Notes: generated by a model not told the origin, from the sequence alone. A stretch of 64,000 bases of DNA from Proteles cristata cristata (GCA_017311185.1 JAESUZ010005092.1:248001-312000); one strand, 5' to 3'. Shown: positions 46,346 through 59,060, numbered from the stretch's first letter. Translations and numbers: made by a program.

Positions 46346-47110
46346 GAAGTAGTGCATGTATGGAAAATCCTTTATAGACTGTAACACAATATATGTATGA
46401 TGAAACATATACATATTTCCTCTTTATTCTGAATACTGGAGGACTCAATCTTTTCAGGACTCCAACAAAGAATTCCTACAAGTATCCTGGTGGGAATAGC
46501 TGGGGCGGGCAGACTCGGGCTACCTGGATGATGTCTTTAGAAGGAAAAGAAGTCTTCTGAAGAACAGTGAAATAACAAAGGTTAATTAGGCAAATTATAG
46601 AGTCAAAGTCTATTGCTCCAGATTCTCAGACCATAAAGCAAAGAAACCACTGCGCCAAGAGTAAAGGTCTTCCCTTTTCTCAGACTCCAACTCTATAAGT
46701 AAGTAACTCTACCAAGACTTTGATGACACATTATTCAGTCACATCTGCTTTCTGCAGAGGCTGTAAACAAGCCATCATGGAGGAAGGAAAGATGAAATTC
46801 TCACAGACCTCTTGCCAAAGCCCCCATGTTTAGTCGGTGTTAATTCAGAAGAGTCACTTTCGATGAGTGCTTTCCTGCCTGTCATATTAAGGGAAATCAA
46901 AATACAGTATCACTTAGATAAGACAGGAAGGTTTTCTCTCCTCTTGTAAATCAAGCTGTGAAGCAATTTGGATAAAATGTTCATTTTGTTTATTTTGTAC
47001 ACATTAATTGCATAAAGTATAATGCTTAACTAGAAATGCACACTTTCAAAGCCATTCAATAGACATAAACACCATCCACAGAGGACTGACTCTCAGGATG
47101 AGGAGTAGAA
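46346..47110. other. Repeat-poor upstream intron block
   Basis: No recognisable transposon; AT-rich toward 46920-47060. Possible conserved non-coding DNA, untested. Confidence 0.35.
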
Positions 47111-47235
47111 AGAGCCCCAAGCTGGCAATCAAGGGTACTGGGTTTCAAAGGACAGTTCTGCCACTCGGTAGTTGGGCGGGTCCTTGCTTCTTTTTAGACC
47201 TCAGGGTCTTTATCTGGAAACATGGAGATTTCAAG
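47111..47235 (+). repeat. MIR-type fragment
   Basis: GTTCTGCCACTCGGTAGTTG and TTTTAGACCTCAGGGTCTTT in MIR order, diverged. Confidence 0.55.
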
Positions 47236-47649
47236 GACAGGATTTTGTGCTTTATCTAAAAAATGCATATTGGTGGGAGGTGTGGGCTGTTGCCTCCTGA
47301 GCTTTTGTCAAAGTCAATTAAATCCCATAAAATTGAAACCAAATATTTATTTGAAATAGTTAAATGAAAGGTTATATGAAATACTTAAATGAAAGCTGCA
47401 GTAGACAGCATGTTTAAGCCTGCGGTTGCAAATGGAATGACAACAGGGGGCCAGGTAGATTGACAAGACAATGGGGCTAATAGGGACCAAGGTCAAAGAA
47501 TACCTGTGTGCAAGGCAGGAACAGTTTCTGGCCCTCCTGGCTGCCAGTCTGTGACCTCTGGTTTGATAGTGTTTAGGATGAACCAAATCAAACCCAAACA
47601 AAACAAAATATCCCAAACCTGAGAACTGACTTCCATGTTTTCTTTCATT

Positions 47650-47990
47650 TATTCTTTCCGTTACCATTTATTTTTGCCTCCTGTGTGCACCAGGCATTGT
47701 GCTGGGCATGATGTGATAAAAAGGGGGAAGCTCTCAGAGGCAGAAGGAAGCACATGTACAAAGGCCCAGTGATACCAGGAAAGCATGTATAAGAAGAAAC
47801 AGCTGGATCCTAGAAGGTTAGGGAGATGAAGGTAAAATGAGCCAGGAGAAAAAGATAGGGACCAGTCTTGGAGATCCTGTTAAGAATTTTGCCTTTATTC
47901 TAAGAAAAATGGAAAGTCACCAGAAGTTTTAAGACAATGGAAAGGGCTTGTGTGAAGGGATGGGGAAGGGTGATAACATCAGATTTGCTT
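47650..47990 (+). repeat. Ancient dispersed repeat, same unnamed family as 13655-14215
   Basis: CACCAGGCATTGTGCTGGGC, GTACAAAGGCCCAGTGATAC, GAGATCCTGTTAAGAATTTT and CCTTTATTCTAAGAAAAATG in family order. Confidence 0.65.
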
Positions 47991-49860
47991 TTTGCACAGA
48001 TCACTCGACCGAAAACTACAGAAAGTCTGTAAGCCCCGAAGACACTTCACCAATGCTCATTTCCTCACTACGGTGTTGGTACTCTTCCAGGCTCTTGTGA
48101 GCTGGCTTTCCAGACCCTCGAATCTGATCACTGCCACTCAATAGCATATCTCACGTCATGGTGCTTGACAAGTTAAAAGTCAAGCTAATTTTTAAATCAT
48201 AAATGGCACTGCACATTATTTAGTGATTTTTTTTTCCCTTTAAACATAGAGAATTAAGAGGACAACATATCAATCCAGCTTACAGGGCATAGGATACCCT
48301 CAGACAAGCTTCTGAAACACCAGGAAAAGGATTCAGGAAGATTATAAAAGATGAGTAATGAGTACAAAACAACTTTTGGCAAACACAGAAAAGTATTAGC
48401 TTGTTCCAAGAAAAAAGAGAAGGTCAGCCAATCACTGGAAAACAAATAGAAACCCCCCCCCCCCAAAACCCACCGAGAAAGTGCTAATACTTCCATGAAA
48501 AAGTACAAAAACAATAATTCAGGAACTAATTCGAATGATGCAAGGATGACCATGTTGATTCCAGGTTATTGGTGCAACTTACAATGAAACCAAATGCCAG
48601 AGGATAATGGGGTCTGTTCTGGGGGTTCTCACACACCACACAGGAGGGAGGAAGCCACAGAGATATGGTGCATTGAAGGAAAAGGAAGACATTAGTGGTA
48701 CCAAGGGGCTTACTGGCTAGGTTGATATAGTCCCAGAATCTAGCCCTCTCTCTGCTACCCAGGCAGTATTTTATAATCAGGGAACTGTGCACAGTTGGCT
48801 CTGGTCCAGTCTTCAGTGTGTGTGACTATCCCATGCATTCCAAGGCCTTTAGAACCTTTAGTCCCCTCCTGCTAATTGCTTGTAGTAGTTCCCAATTGTG
48901 GTGACAATATTCAATGCCTCTTGCACTTTTCCAAACAACCCTTCCAGTACAAACAACTGGACTGTGGAGGTGGTTATGGATTGGTAGTAGTGGTCCGAAT
49001 GAGGGTCATGGCTGGGAACATCAGTTTCCTTATCTGTAAACTAGAGCTAATGATGGGGTTCTTGTGCTACATGTCTGTGCAGTATCTCAGGGGTGAAGCA
49101 AAAATGACCTTGGGTTGCAATACCCTTCCTGCTACACTTCTGTGTGGTCTGGCTCTCACTCAGTGCCAATCCTTTGCAGGATGCATCCAGTTCCTTCCTC
49201 TCCTCTTGGATCTTGTTTTATAGAAGGATCCTTTGATTCTGTTGCTGAGGGGTGGGTTGGTGCTGACAGTGGAGAAAAGGTGACAGTAGAAGGGAAGCTG
49301 AATTAACCCTCACCATATTGCAGGGGAGCCTAGATGGTGCCCTTTTCCTAGTCTCCCAAAAATACACTCTTGGAGGGGAGCAGAGAGCATTTTGCTGACA
49401 GCATCTGGGAAGAGGCATGAGGCAGTCTGTATTAAAGCTGCAACATTCATTCTAAGGGTATCTGTGTGCATGTGAGACCATCTTGGCTTTACTTGCAAAC
49501 CACTGGGCCTAACATCTCTGGGGGGAGACCACATTTCATTCTTTCCCTCCTATCCTGTAAGCCAGGGCCAACCATTCCACGATGGGTTTAGCCTCAAATT
49601 ATGGCTCCATCCTGGAGGGACAAAAGTTGTTTCCAGCAGAACTGGGTCAGTGGGAGGAGAAGGTTTCAGTCCCTTGGGTAGAGTCTGAGAGAGTCTCAAG
49701 GGGGTGTGGAGCCAGTGCAATTTACATCCCCAGAGAGGTAGCACCCACTCTGTGCCAGGACTGGGGTCCGAGGTGGAGATTCCAAGATGGAAACTGAGTC
49801 TTGGCCTCAAGCATTTCCCAGTCCATGGAGAAAGAAAACCAGCTCATACATGGAGAGCTT
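47991..49860. other. Upstream CA10 intron; poly(C) at 48452-48463
   Basis: Apart from the short cytosine run, no repeat, exon or RNA gene is supported. Confidence 0.45.
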
Positions 49861-50040
49861 TATAATTTTCCAGGGCTCTTCATGTCCATTTCCTTATTAG
49901 ACTCCTATAATAGCCTTGTTGGAATTAGACCAAGAAGCCTTGAAATCTACTTTCAGACAAGAGACTGAGGACTCAAAGCCACTCAACCGGCAAGTGGTAG
50001 ATCTTAGATTTGAATCCGGGTCTCTTATTTTCCAAACACA
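49861..50040 (-). repeat. MIR SINE, diverged
   Basis: CTCCTATAATAGCCTTGTTG, GACAAGAGACTGAGGACTCA and CAAGTGGTAGATCTTAGATT in reverse order. Confidence 0.65.
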
Positions 50041-50199
50041 GTTTATTTCCCATCCCCAGAATTTTGTTCCAGTTGGTTCTTACATCTTGTGTAGATTCTC
50101 TAAGTCTTTCCACCCATCCCTGTCTGGGCTGATTATCAATTTAGAAAAAAATTAAAGGAGCTACTATATACAGAGTTTTCCACAGGCCAACAGGGTCTG

Positions 50200-50360
50200 G
50201 AATGACCCATTGACAACATCTCATTCAATTCCTACAACAGGTGTAAGTGCAGGAACTGTTGTTCCCACTTAACAGATGTGGAAACTGAGGTCAGAGAGGC
50301 AGGGTGACTTGCTTGAGGTCTCCCAGGTGGTAAAAGGTGGAGTTATGGGTCAAACCTGGC
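50200..50360 (-). repeat. MIR SINE
   Basis: CATTCAATTCCTACAACAGG, ACAGATGTGGAAACTGAGGT and TGACTTGCTTGAGGTCTCCC in reverse order. Confidence 0.8.
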
Positions 50361-50680
50361 CTGGGGGCCACAGGAACAGCTTCTGCTCCCCAGAATTAGC
50401 GTGGCTCCTCTGCCTGCTCAGGGCCTCTGGGACACCAATTCATGGGTGCACCTGGGAGAGTCACCTTCCCTTATTGGGCCCTGGAGGGGTTGGATGATTT
50501 CTGAGTTCCATTCCAGCTCTGCCTTTCCCTGGTTCTCTCTATAGTGTCCACACTACCCCCAGGTTTTCATATTTCACATCCAAGATGAGTAGCTGCAACA
50601 ACAACTACAACACTAGTGAGTGTTGTTGAGCCCTTGGTGGGAAACAGGACTGTGCTAGCCAGTTCATGTGCATTATCTCT

Positions 50681-50910
50681 CTCTCTCTTTTTAAAAAATA
50701 CTTTATTGTCGAGTTGGTTTCCATATAACACCCAGTGCTCATCCCAAGTGCCCTCCTCCATGCCCATCACCCCCTCTTCCCCTCTCCTCCACCCCCATCA
50801 GCCCTCAGTTTGTTCTCAGCATTCAGTGTCTCTCATGGTTTACCTCCCTCCCTCTCCCCAACTATTTTCCCCTTCTTCTTCCCCATGGTCCTCCGTTAAG
50901 TTCCTCCTAA
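50681..50910 (-). mobile_element. L1 3'UTR fragment with target duplication
   Basis: Minus-strand 3'UTR only, with the GACAATAAAGT-type end at the left. The target duplication TGCATTATCTCT is at 50669-50680 and 50911-50922; it landed in a MIR/L2-like context. Confidence 0.9.
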
Positions 50911-50922
50911 TGCATTATCTCT

Positions 50923-51720
50923 TTTAATCCTCACAAAACCCTCCTGTACGAGGACCTCACCATTACCTCCAGTTTGCAAATGTGGCAGAGAGATGTTAAG
51001 TAATGTGTGTGGGTCACATTAATGGATGGAACAAAGGCTGGTGCCTGATGGTAGAGCCATCATGTGGACTCCCGAGTTCTGCAGCCTCCAAATGGATGTA
51101 AATGCTCTGGGACTCAGATGGTCAGGCAGACCTGAGGAATGAGCTCAAGAAATGAAACCCTGTGGAACCGAGGCCTTGTGCACTGGAGGGTTTTGTCTAG
51201 TGACAGCTGCAGAGAAAGGCACAGGGGTCCTCTCTTTCTCTCTCCTTCCTTAGCTCCAGCTGCCTGGCATCCTGTCCTCTAAGGTTGGAGGGAGCTGGCC
51301 CAGTGCATTGGTCACCTGTGAGTCTCAGGTTGTCTCTCCAGGTAGAAACCACCCCAGATACACCACTAACCCTTGCCATGTGAGTTCTACCCAGAGGCTA
51401 GCCTCTTGGCTTTTCCCGACTGCTAAAGCTGTCTCCTCCTTCCCCCATCCTGACCTCCCTGCCCTCTACTTCTAGATCCCCACGTTTCTGGACTTTTCTT
51501 GCCTATTTCTCTACAACATACAAGTTATCATTAAAGGGGTTCCTTTCTCTCTGTGTGCATGCCTTATAATTTCATAATGTTTGGCCTTTGCTCAAGTTGG
51601 AATGGCCATTTTTTTAAGCTGCCATTTCTGCCAACTGAAAGCCCCTCCTAATTGCCATCTCCTCCATGCTGGCTTTCTGGATTTTTCCTCTTTGGATTTG
51701 CTCTCTCCATTCTTTTAAAT
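50923..51720. other. Upstream CA10 intron, mostly unrecognised
   Basis: Pyrimidine-rich 51400-51480 may be a worn L2 piece. No gene. Confidence 0.4.
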
Positions 51721-51724
51721 TCAT

Positions 51725-51895
51725 TAAGTCTGTGACTTAGGCCCAGTGAGTTAGCCTCTCTGAGCTTGAGTTTCTTCATCTTTAAGATGGGGGATAATAC
51801 TACTTATTTTCGAATCATTTTAAGGATTATATAAGTGAATTCATGTGAAACACTGAGCACATACCAGACTAACAATAGGCACTCATAAATTCCAA
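51725..51895 (+). repeat. MIR SINE
   Basis: GTCTGTGACTTAGGCCCAGT, GAGCTTGAGTTTCTTCATCT and GGATTATATAAGTGAATTCA in order. Confidence 0.8.
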
Positions 51896-52144
51896 TTTTT
51901 CCTTCTATCTCACTTTCCTTATTGCCTCTTCCCCGAAATATATGTATACTCACACACATCCCACCCTTACTACTACCACTACCACAAAGATGGCTCACTG
52001 CTAGTGAACATGGGGTCACTGCATGTAAGAGCTGTTAGTTTCATTAGCAGTCCATTGTTTAGGTCATTGTTTTGCATATGAGTAACACCTGAGTTGAGGT
52101 TCCTTGCTCTCAGTTGTCCTAAGTTAGTACAGTGATATAGCTAA

Positions 52145-52390
52145 CATTCATTGGTTTCTTAGAATATGCCAGTCATTGTGCTTGGTGTTTTACAAGCCTT
52201 ATCTTATTTGATCCTCCTGATAAATCCCCTAGGAGTTCAGGTAATAACATTGTCATCATCCCTATTTTATAGGAGGGGGGAAACCCAAGCTTAAAGAAGT
52301 CACGTCACTTGCTCAATATCTCATTTTGCTAATAAATTGAAAAGTTAGAATCTGAACCCCAGAGCCTAATTCTAGAGGCTGGCTCTTAAT
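52145..52390 (-). repeat. MIR SINE
   Basis: TTACAAGCCTTATCTTATTT, CCCTATTTTATAGGAGGGGG and AGAATCTGAACCCCAGAGCC in reverse order. Confidence 0.85.
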
Positions 52391-53045
52391 CAGAAGCTTA
52401 AAACAAAAGTGGACCCCAGATACCCTGCATTCTTCTCAGAATCCTTTCCAGCGCATCAGGAGAGGATTCAGAAAAAGCCCATTTCCCATTTCTTCTGCCA
52501 GAGCTATTTGTCCAGCTCTGCCCAGTGGAGCTGCATCGAACAGAAATGAGCTCCACTGGTCAGACCCCTTGCCATCCCTGTCTCCTCCCTCAATAGCTAG
52601 AATGAGCTCCCCGAGGGCTGGCTGCCTTCTGGCGGGGGGTTCCTGTGAGCTCTGCAGAAGAGGAGTGCCCTTAGGCCTGCCAGAGCTGGAGACTCTTAAT
52701 TCTGTCTTGGGCTGACACAGAACAACACCTCTCTTGCTGGTCATTCTGAGTTTAGCAGGCTTGTGGCCTTAAGACCAGTAGAATTGTGTGGGTGCCAGAA
52801 AAGGCCATTTTTTTGCTTTCTGGGACCTTGGATACAGAGCTGGGCAGAGCAGGGATAAGCAAATGTGGCTTCCCAGTCCCTGCTCTGGAAGCTCTCATGT
52901 TCATTTTCCTTTTTTGGTATTTAGAAAGCAGGACCCCTGAAGACCTGATGGCTGAGATCCAAGGCTAATTCAATGCAGTCCCATACAGCTGCACCAACCA
53001 GTTGTGGTGAAATCATGGTGTCTCGGCAAGGGTGACATCAAGCAC
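52391..53045. other. Upstream CA10 intron, nothing recognised
   Basis: No supported feature. Confidence 0.45.
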
Positions 53046-53049
53046 TTGC

Positions 53050-53890
53050 AGGGAATTCTATACTCCAAATCTCAACCTGTCTTGAGCCACTCTCGGTGTC
53101 CTGCCACAAAACCTCCTTCTGGATCTGCCCCTCCTGCATCTGCTCTAACAATGCCACCATCTACCCAGCACTGCGTTTATGAACTTGGGTGCCTAGGAAG
53201 ACTCTACTATCTTCCTTACTCCTGGGAGCCCATTGGTCACTGCATCCTGTGGATTTCTGTGATCTTTATAATAGTTCTTGCAATGTCTTCACCCCTGTTC
53301 CCAGTGCCACTGCTACAGTTCAGGGTCTTGCCTGATCTTACCTGGAATGTTTTGCAACCTCCTAAGTGGCACTGCTGTTCCAATCCAGTCTCTGCACAGC
53401 GGTTGTTGTGATGGCTCTAAGTGCAGACACTTCACTCCCCTGCTTAGGCAACCCTTCTGTGGCACCTCACTCTCCTTAGAGAAACATCCATGGGCTAAGA
53501 GGCTCTTCATGACCTCCATATTTTGCTTTCCTGTCCAACCACACATGCCAGCCACCCCAAGTGACTGCAGCTTCCTGGACAGACCCAATTGCTTGCACGT
53601 CTGTACCTCTGACTATGCCTTTCCCTTCACCCGACATGCCCTTCACCCCTGTGTTCATCTGGCAGACTCTTACTCAGCCTTCGAAACCCTGCTCAAGCTT
53701 CATCTTCCAGATAGCAAAGCTCTCATATGCCTCTACACCACCTTAGTACCTACAACATACCTCTAGTAGGGCCTTTGTTGCTCCACATTACAACGACTGT
53801 TCATAGAAAAATCCCCCAGATTTTCTAGAAGGTGACTGCCCAGGATCTAGCACAATCCCTGTCACATCATAGGCACTAAATACACTTTGT
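53050..53890 (+). mobile_element. LINE-2 fragment
   Basis: GCCCCTCCTGCATCTGCTCT, CACTCCCCTGCTTAGGCAAC, CATGCCAGCCACCCCAAGTG, CATCTGGCAGACTCTTACTC and CATCATAGGCACTAAATACA in L2 order. The overlapping 135- and 162-codon frames are old LINE sequence read in shifted frames, not a gene. Confidence 0.8.
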
Positions 53891-54289
53891 TGATATGGAT
53901 GATTTTTCCTAAATTGATCAAGCCAGTTCCTCTCTCCAAGTACAACCACCATTGGGAAGAAAAACTATCTTCTTACTTAGGAAAAAGAATTACTTGACAC
54001 ATCTTAAAACTCTAAAATCCTTGAACAAGCACTTTATCCTCCGTTTTGCAGTTACTTTTTCTTTTTTACTGTGTGGCCGTAGTCTGGATAAGTTGCCTGA
54101 GTTTTATTCATTTTCCAAACTCTGATCATTATCTTGGGGGCTGGGGTGGGATGAAACAACAAACAATATAGTGTAGCTTTTTTTTTTCTTTTCCAGAGGC
54201 ATATATAGAGCAGCCACTGAAGAAGTATTAATATTGAGAAAGATGCTATTATCTGCATTTTATTAATTAATCCATACATCTACCTGTCA

Positions 54290-54660
54290 TTCTTTCTTTT
54301 CTATGGCCTTCCTCACAGCAGTGGTGCACACTTTTGCTGTTGGTAAATTGGCACGATAAATCTGGTGGGACCACCTCCATTTCCAGCCGTTCACTTAACA
54401 TTTTATCATGCGGCTGTGGTCTCTGGATTGAAGTCAGTTAAAAAGATTAATGCCATTTAATACCACCCAGAAGGAAGACGCCAGAAATCTGTTTAAAGTC
54501 TCGTTATTCATGTCTTCATTCCCTTTGTGTGTATATTGTGATAAGCATAGCCATCCTTTTTAGGCTGCTGCTAATAACTACTTAAAATGATTAAGGTAAC
54601 TAGTTATTTCCTGTAAGAAAATTGCTCTGCTGTCATTAACATGGAATTAGAACGGTTCCC
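54290..54660. promoter_or_regulatory. Repeat-free candidate conserved non-coding element
   Basis: Contains AAAGATTAATGCCATTTAAT, GCTGCTAATAACTACTTAAA and GATTAAGGTAACTAGTTATT, with clustered homeobox-type ATTA/TAAT cores and no transposon. Typical look of developmental enhancers, but function is not shown. Confidence 0.25.
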
Positions 54661-55199
54661 GTTTTCATCTTCAGGACACAGTTTTTTGCACACACACCCC
54701 CAGTTGCCTTAAATAAACAGAGAACCATCTCAAGGAGACTGTGTGCTCCTTTATAAGAGATGAGCTCTGACTAGGCAAGGTGGAGAGGAAGTATAGCTTT
54801 GCTATGGAGGTGGCCGTTGGGAAGGAGTACATGGCTGACATCTGTGTTGTAAACACATCCTCGTGACCTACCATGGGTTTTTGGGAGTATGATTCACATA
54901 ACTGGCAAAACTGTCCTTATTCCTGCGTGGCCTGAGCAATGTGAATGGGATCTGAGACTCTAAAATCTCCCAGTTCTCTGGCTCAGTGGTTCTAAAGTTT
55001 TCTGTCTCTTGGACACTTGGTGTGACATTCCCCTGTGATACACACTCCCCTGGGAATGCTCTGCCTTTGGAGAAAGACCCACAGATATCGTTGGGACAGA
55101 AAGCACCATGATCATTTGCAGCTGCCCTAAGCAGTAATGGTGAGTAAGTCATGGTTAGTTACTGGGGGTTTTGGCACAAATAAGTTTGACCAGTGCTAC

Positions 55200-55345
55200 T
55201 TAAGGTAGAATCTTTAAGCTTACATTCTACATGTTTGTTTGAGTACTCATTTTCAGTTCTGGATATATACCTTTGAGTGGAATTGCTAAGTCATACGGCA
55301 ATTGTATGTTTAACCTTTTAAGGACTTGCTGTTTTCCTACATTTT
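55200..55345 (-). mobile_element. Old L1 ORF2 fragment
   Basis: Minus-strand reading resembles the ORF2 C-terminal region: LNIQLPYDLAIPLKGIYP is a diverged form of the usual L1 motif. Confidence 0.7.
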
Positions 55346-55529
55346 TTAAATAGCCCATGCCTGTGCCAGGCACTGAGCAAGAATTCATAAGATGGCAAAC
55401 TTGCACAATCAGAGACCCTCCTCCAGAAGGGCTGGAGGAGTCCAAGCAGTCTTTATGTATCTGTTACAGTGTCCTTCTTGCTCTCTTGTCTGCTCTTGTT
55501 CTCTCTCCCACCTTAGCCATCTGCCATGA

Positions 55530-55690
55530 GTGGGCTGCACCCAGCATCAGCATCACCTGGGAGCTTGTTAGAAATGCAGAACCTGGGGCCCCATCCAGAC
55601 CTACTGCATCAGCATCTCTGGGGGCAAGGACCAGGAGTGTGTGTTTATGAAGCTGTCCAGGTGATTTTGATGATTTCTCAGGTGTGAGAA
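55530..55690 (+). mobile_element. MER5-type hAT element
   Basis: CATCACCTGGGAGCTTGTTA, GACCTACTGCATCAGCATCT and GCTGTCCAGGTGATTTTGAT match MER5A. Confidence 0.8.
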
Positions 55691-56160
55691 GCTCTGAGAC
55701 AGACCTAGGTACAGACTTCCTGCCACCCTCCCAGCAGCAAAGTGAGTGAGGGACATGCCACGTTAGAGACAGTGCTGAGTCTGCTCTAATTTATACGAAA
55801 TCAATCATTTGCAGCACTCGCCACTTTGAGTAGACTGTGTGTACCCCACTTCAATTACAATAATACCAGACCATTCTGGGCAGTCCTGCATGGAGAGCCA
55901 GTGACAGTATGCTAGTGATTGTCAGTTGGTCCCTGCAGAAATTATCCCGGATCTTGTTAGTAATTCCACAGGCTATGCTCTTTCTCAGCATCCATGCCAA
56001 CCTGCGAGTGTGATGACTGGTTTACAGTGGCGCCAAATGCCCCACAGAGGTTTTCCTGGCAGCCAATGGCAGTGTTGATGTGTGATATTTGGTGCTTGTA
56101 TTAGGCCTTTCCCATCTCAGCTGGTCAAGAAGTGGCAATGTAGTAGACTGCTGAGACATC
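55691..56160. other. Upstream CA10 intron, nothing recognised
   Basis: No supported feature. Confidence 0.45.
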
Positions 56161-56295
56161 TATTTTGTTGTCAGACAGACCAGGATTCAAACCTGCCACT
56201 TGAACTTGAACAAGTTTCTTAATTCTTCAAGTAGTCAGGTTAATAGTATCTATTACATGGAATATGTGTCCAATAAATAGTGGTTATTATTGATC
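56161..56295 (+). repeat. MIR-type fragment
   Basis: CAGACCAGGATTCAAACCTG, TTGAACAAGTTTCTTAATTC and GTCCAATAAATAGTGGTTAT in order. Confidence 0.7.
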
Positions 56296-56564
56296 CTTGC
56301 TGATGATATGTGTGGGAACTCTCCATGGTGCTTCTGTCCTCCCTTCTTCTCTCCTTTTAATAATAAAAGAAGAAATGCATGGAAAGAGGCAGACAGTTAG
56401 GGTAGGGTAGAGAGAGCAAGAGAGATGCAGCTGTCAAAGATCCCTAAAAGTTTCTGGAAGTACTGCAACCCTCTGGTCTCCTCCTGTCTTTAAATATTTT
56501 TCATTCAGTGTACTCTCTTGTGAGCTCTTAAACTCAGTGTCTGATACAGGGTAAGGGCCCAATG

Positions 56565-57165
56565 TAAAAACACAGAAAAACAGTTTGGCTGTTCCTCAAA
56601 ACATTAAACATACAGACATATAGCTCATTCCACTCCTAGGTATATATTCAAAAGAACTGAGATATCCAAACAAAGACTTGTGCATGTATATTTATAGCCA
56701 CACTATTCACAACAGACAAAAGGTGGAAACAATCTAAATATCCATCAATGGGTAAATGGAAAAAGAAATTGTGGTCTACCCATAAAATGGAGTATTGGTC
56801 ATTCATAAAAAGGAGTAAAACCACCACACGTGCTACAACAGGGGTGAACCTCAAAACATGCTGAGTGAAAGAAGCCAGACACCAAGGAGAACATATGGTA
56901 CAATTCCATTTATGTGTAATATCCAGAATAAGTAAGTTTATAGACAGAAAGCGGATTGGTAGTAGCCAGGGGCTAGGGGTGGGGGAAAGCCTGGGGAATG
57001 ACTATTTAATAGGTATGGGGTTTTTCTGGGGGGTGAGGGTTAGAAAAGTGTTTGGAACTAGATAGAGGTGGTGGTTGCACAACTTTGTCAATGTGCTAAA
57101 AGTCACAGAGTTGTCCACTTTAAAGTAGTTTAATGTTACTGAAATTAAAAAATTAATTAAAAAAC
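56565..57165 (+). mobile_element. Old L1 3' end
   Basis: ACAGTTTGGCTGTTCCTCAA, ATTTATAGCCACACTATTCA, CATCAATGGGTAAATGGAAA, GTAGTAGCCAGGGGC-like segment, then an A-rich end. It is the C-terminal ORF2 and 3'UTR of an ancient L1, with no intact frame. Confidence 0.85.
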
Positions 57166-57995
57166 ATATATGTCTCGATTTTTAAAAAACAATAAAGATG
57201 GAAAGACTGAGCCTGAATGATTGATTTAGGTATTCCTAAAAGCACAACCACTGAAAAAGATCTGTTTCTGTTGCTTCTTGCTAGAACAAAAAATCCATCC
57301 ATCCACGTGGGCAACTCAGGTGAGGGATGCGTGGCTCTCTGGCAAGTGTAGGTGGTCATAAATTTGGCCTTGCTGGTGCAGGGATTTCAGGTAAGAATCA
57401 GGAACTGCGAAAGTTGTTAACAACTCAGCTGTTTCCAAGACAGGTGAGCATCTAAGACAGGGCCCTGGGCAAGGTTGAGTGCAGTCAGGAGAAAAATGTG
57501 AAAGAAATGGATGTAGGCAAGCCCTCCTGAGAGACAGATTCAGGGGCATAAAATTGGCACTTCTTCTCCATTAAGCAATTTAGGATGATCTGAAGTTTCC
57601 TCCAAGTTCCTGTCTCTCTCTTTATCTTAATTAGCAAAGCAAAGTCTTAGGTAGAGTAAGCTCTCTCCTTCCCTAACGGATTAGCCGGAAAATAGGAAAC
57701 TAAGCTTTTGGGAGAGTCTAATAATCAAGGAGGGAAGGAAAGAGGGAAAGGGCAGTTTACAGACTAAGAGCTATGTACTGGCTGGTGAACAAAGCTTTCC
57801 CAATCCATTAATTCCCATATTAATTCCTTCACTCTCAAAAACAATTGCACTTTTTTGTGTATGTGTGTGTGTTTTCTGTAAGGAAGCAAAGATATATGTG
57901 AAATAATCTTCCCCACCCCCACAAAGAGTTTCCTATTACCTATTGAGGGTTAAGGGAGAGATGAAAACACTCGCAATTATTATACAAGTCAGGGC
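57166..57995. other. Upstream CA10 intron, nothing recognised
   Basis: Short TG run at 57857-57870; otherwise no supported feature. Confidence 0.45.
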
Positions 57996-57997
57996 AG

Positions 57998-58130
57998 CAC
58001 ATGTCAGACTGTACCACACACATGAATCACTTGGGGATCTTGTTAAAATGCAGGTCTGATTTATTGTGTCTGGGGTAGGGCCTGAGATTCTGGTCTGAGG
58101 ACCCCACTTTGCACAGCAAGGAACCCATAT
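57998..58130 (+). mobile_element. MER5-type hAT fragment
   Basis: CATGAATCACTTGGGGATCT, TTAAAATGCAGGTCTGATTT and CCTGAGATTCTGGTCTGAGG match MER5A. Confidence 0.75.
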
Positions 58131-58154
58131 GTGATAACAGAGTGATGATATAAA

Positions 58155-59060
58155 GCAGGGTTTGGCAAACTGTGGCTTGTGGGCTACATGTGGCTTACTG
58201 CCTGTTTTTGTCTGGCCTACAAACTAAGGAAGGTTAGACACGTTTAAATGGAAAATAAAAGAAGAACTCTATTTCATACATCTGAAAAGTATATAAAATT
58301 CAAATTTTAGCACCCACAAATAATGCTTTGTTGGAACGCAGATACACCCATTTCTTTTTTTTGTTTTGTTTTGTTCATTTTTACAAATAGTTTATTGTCA
58401 AATTGGTTTCCATATAACACCCAGTGCTCATCCCCACAAGTGCCCTCCTCCATGTCCATCTCCCCCCTCCCCCCCACATCCATCAGTCCTCAGTTTGTTT
58501 CTCAGCATTCAAGAGTCTCTCATGGTTTGCCTCTTTTCCTTTCCCCCACCATTTCCCCCTTCTTCTCCCCCATGGTCCTCAGTTAAGTTCCTCCTAATCC
58601 TCCTATATGTGCAAATATATGATATTTGTCCTTCTCTGCCTGACTTATTTCGCTCAGCATAACACCCTCAAGGTCCATCCATGTTGCTACACATGGCCAG
58701 ATTTCATTGTTTCTCATTGCCATGTAGTATTCCATGGTATAGATAAACCACATCTTCTTGATCCATTCATCTGTTGATGGACACTTAGGCTCTTTCCATG
58801 TTTTAGCTATTGTTGAGAGTGCTGCTATGAACATTGGGGTACATGTGTTCCTATGCATCAGCATTTCTATATCCCTTGGGTAAATTCCTAGCAGTGCTAT
58901 TGCTCAGATACACCCATTTCTTTACACATTGTCTATGACTGCCTGCTTCCCCACTACAAAAACAGAATTGAGTAATTGTAGCTAAATCATATGGCCCACA
59001 AAACCTAAAATATTCACTCTATGACCTTTTATGGGAAGTCTGTCTACCCCTGGCATAAAA
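58155..59060 (+). mobile_element. MER1-like hAT element split by an L1
   Basis: Left part: CAGGGTTTGGCAAACTGTGG, CTGCCTGTTTTTGTCTGGCC. Right part after the L1: ACACATTGTCTATGACTGCC, GGCCCACAAAACCTAAAATA and AAGTCTGTCTACCCCTGG. It belongs to the same broad type as the element at 6341-6553. Confidence 0.75.
58357..58905 (-). mobile_element. L1 3' part inserted in the hAT element
   Basis: Minus-strand ORF2 C terminus (58864-58583, with CPSTDEWIKKMWFIYTM) and 3'UTR with GACAATAAACTATTTG, ending in an A-rich tail at 58357-58380. The target duplication AGATACACCCATTTCTT is at 58340-58356 and 58906-58922. Confidence 0.93.

Noticed and set aside
53278..53766. 162-codon plus-strand open frame as a gene
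   Set aside because: The DNA follows the LINE-2 order and the frame is one of several in shifted registers over the same old repeat.
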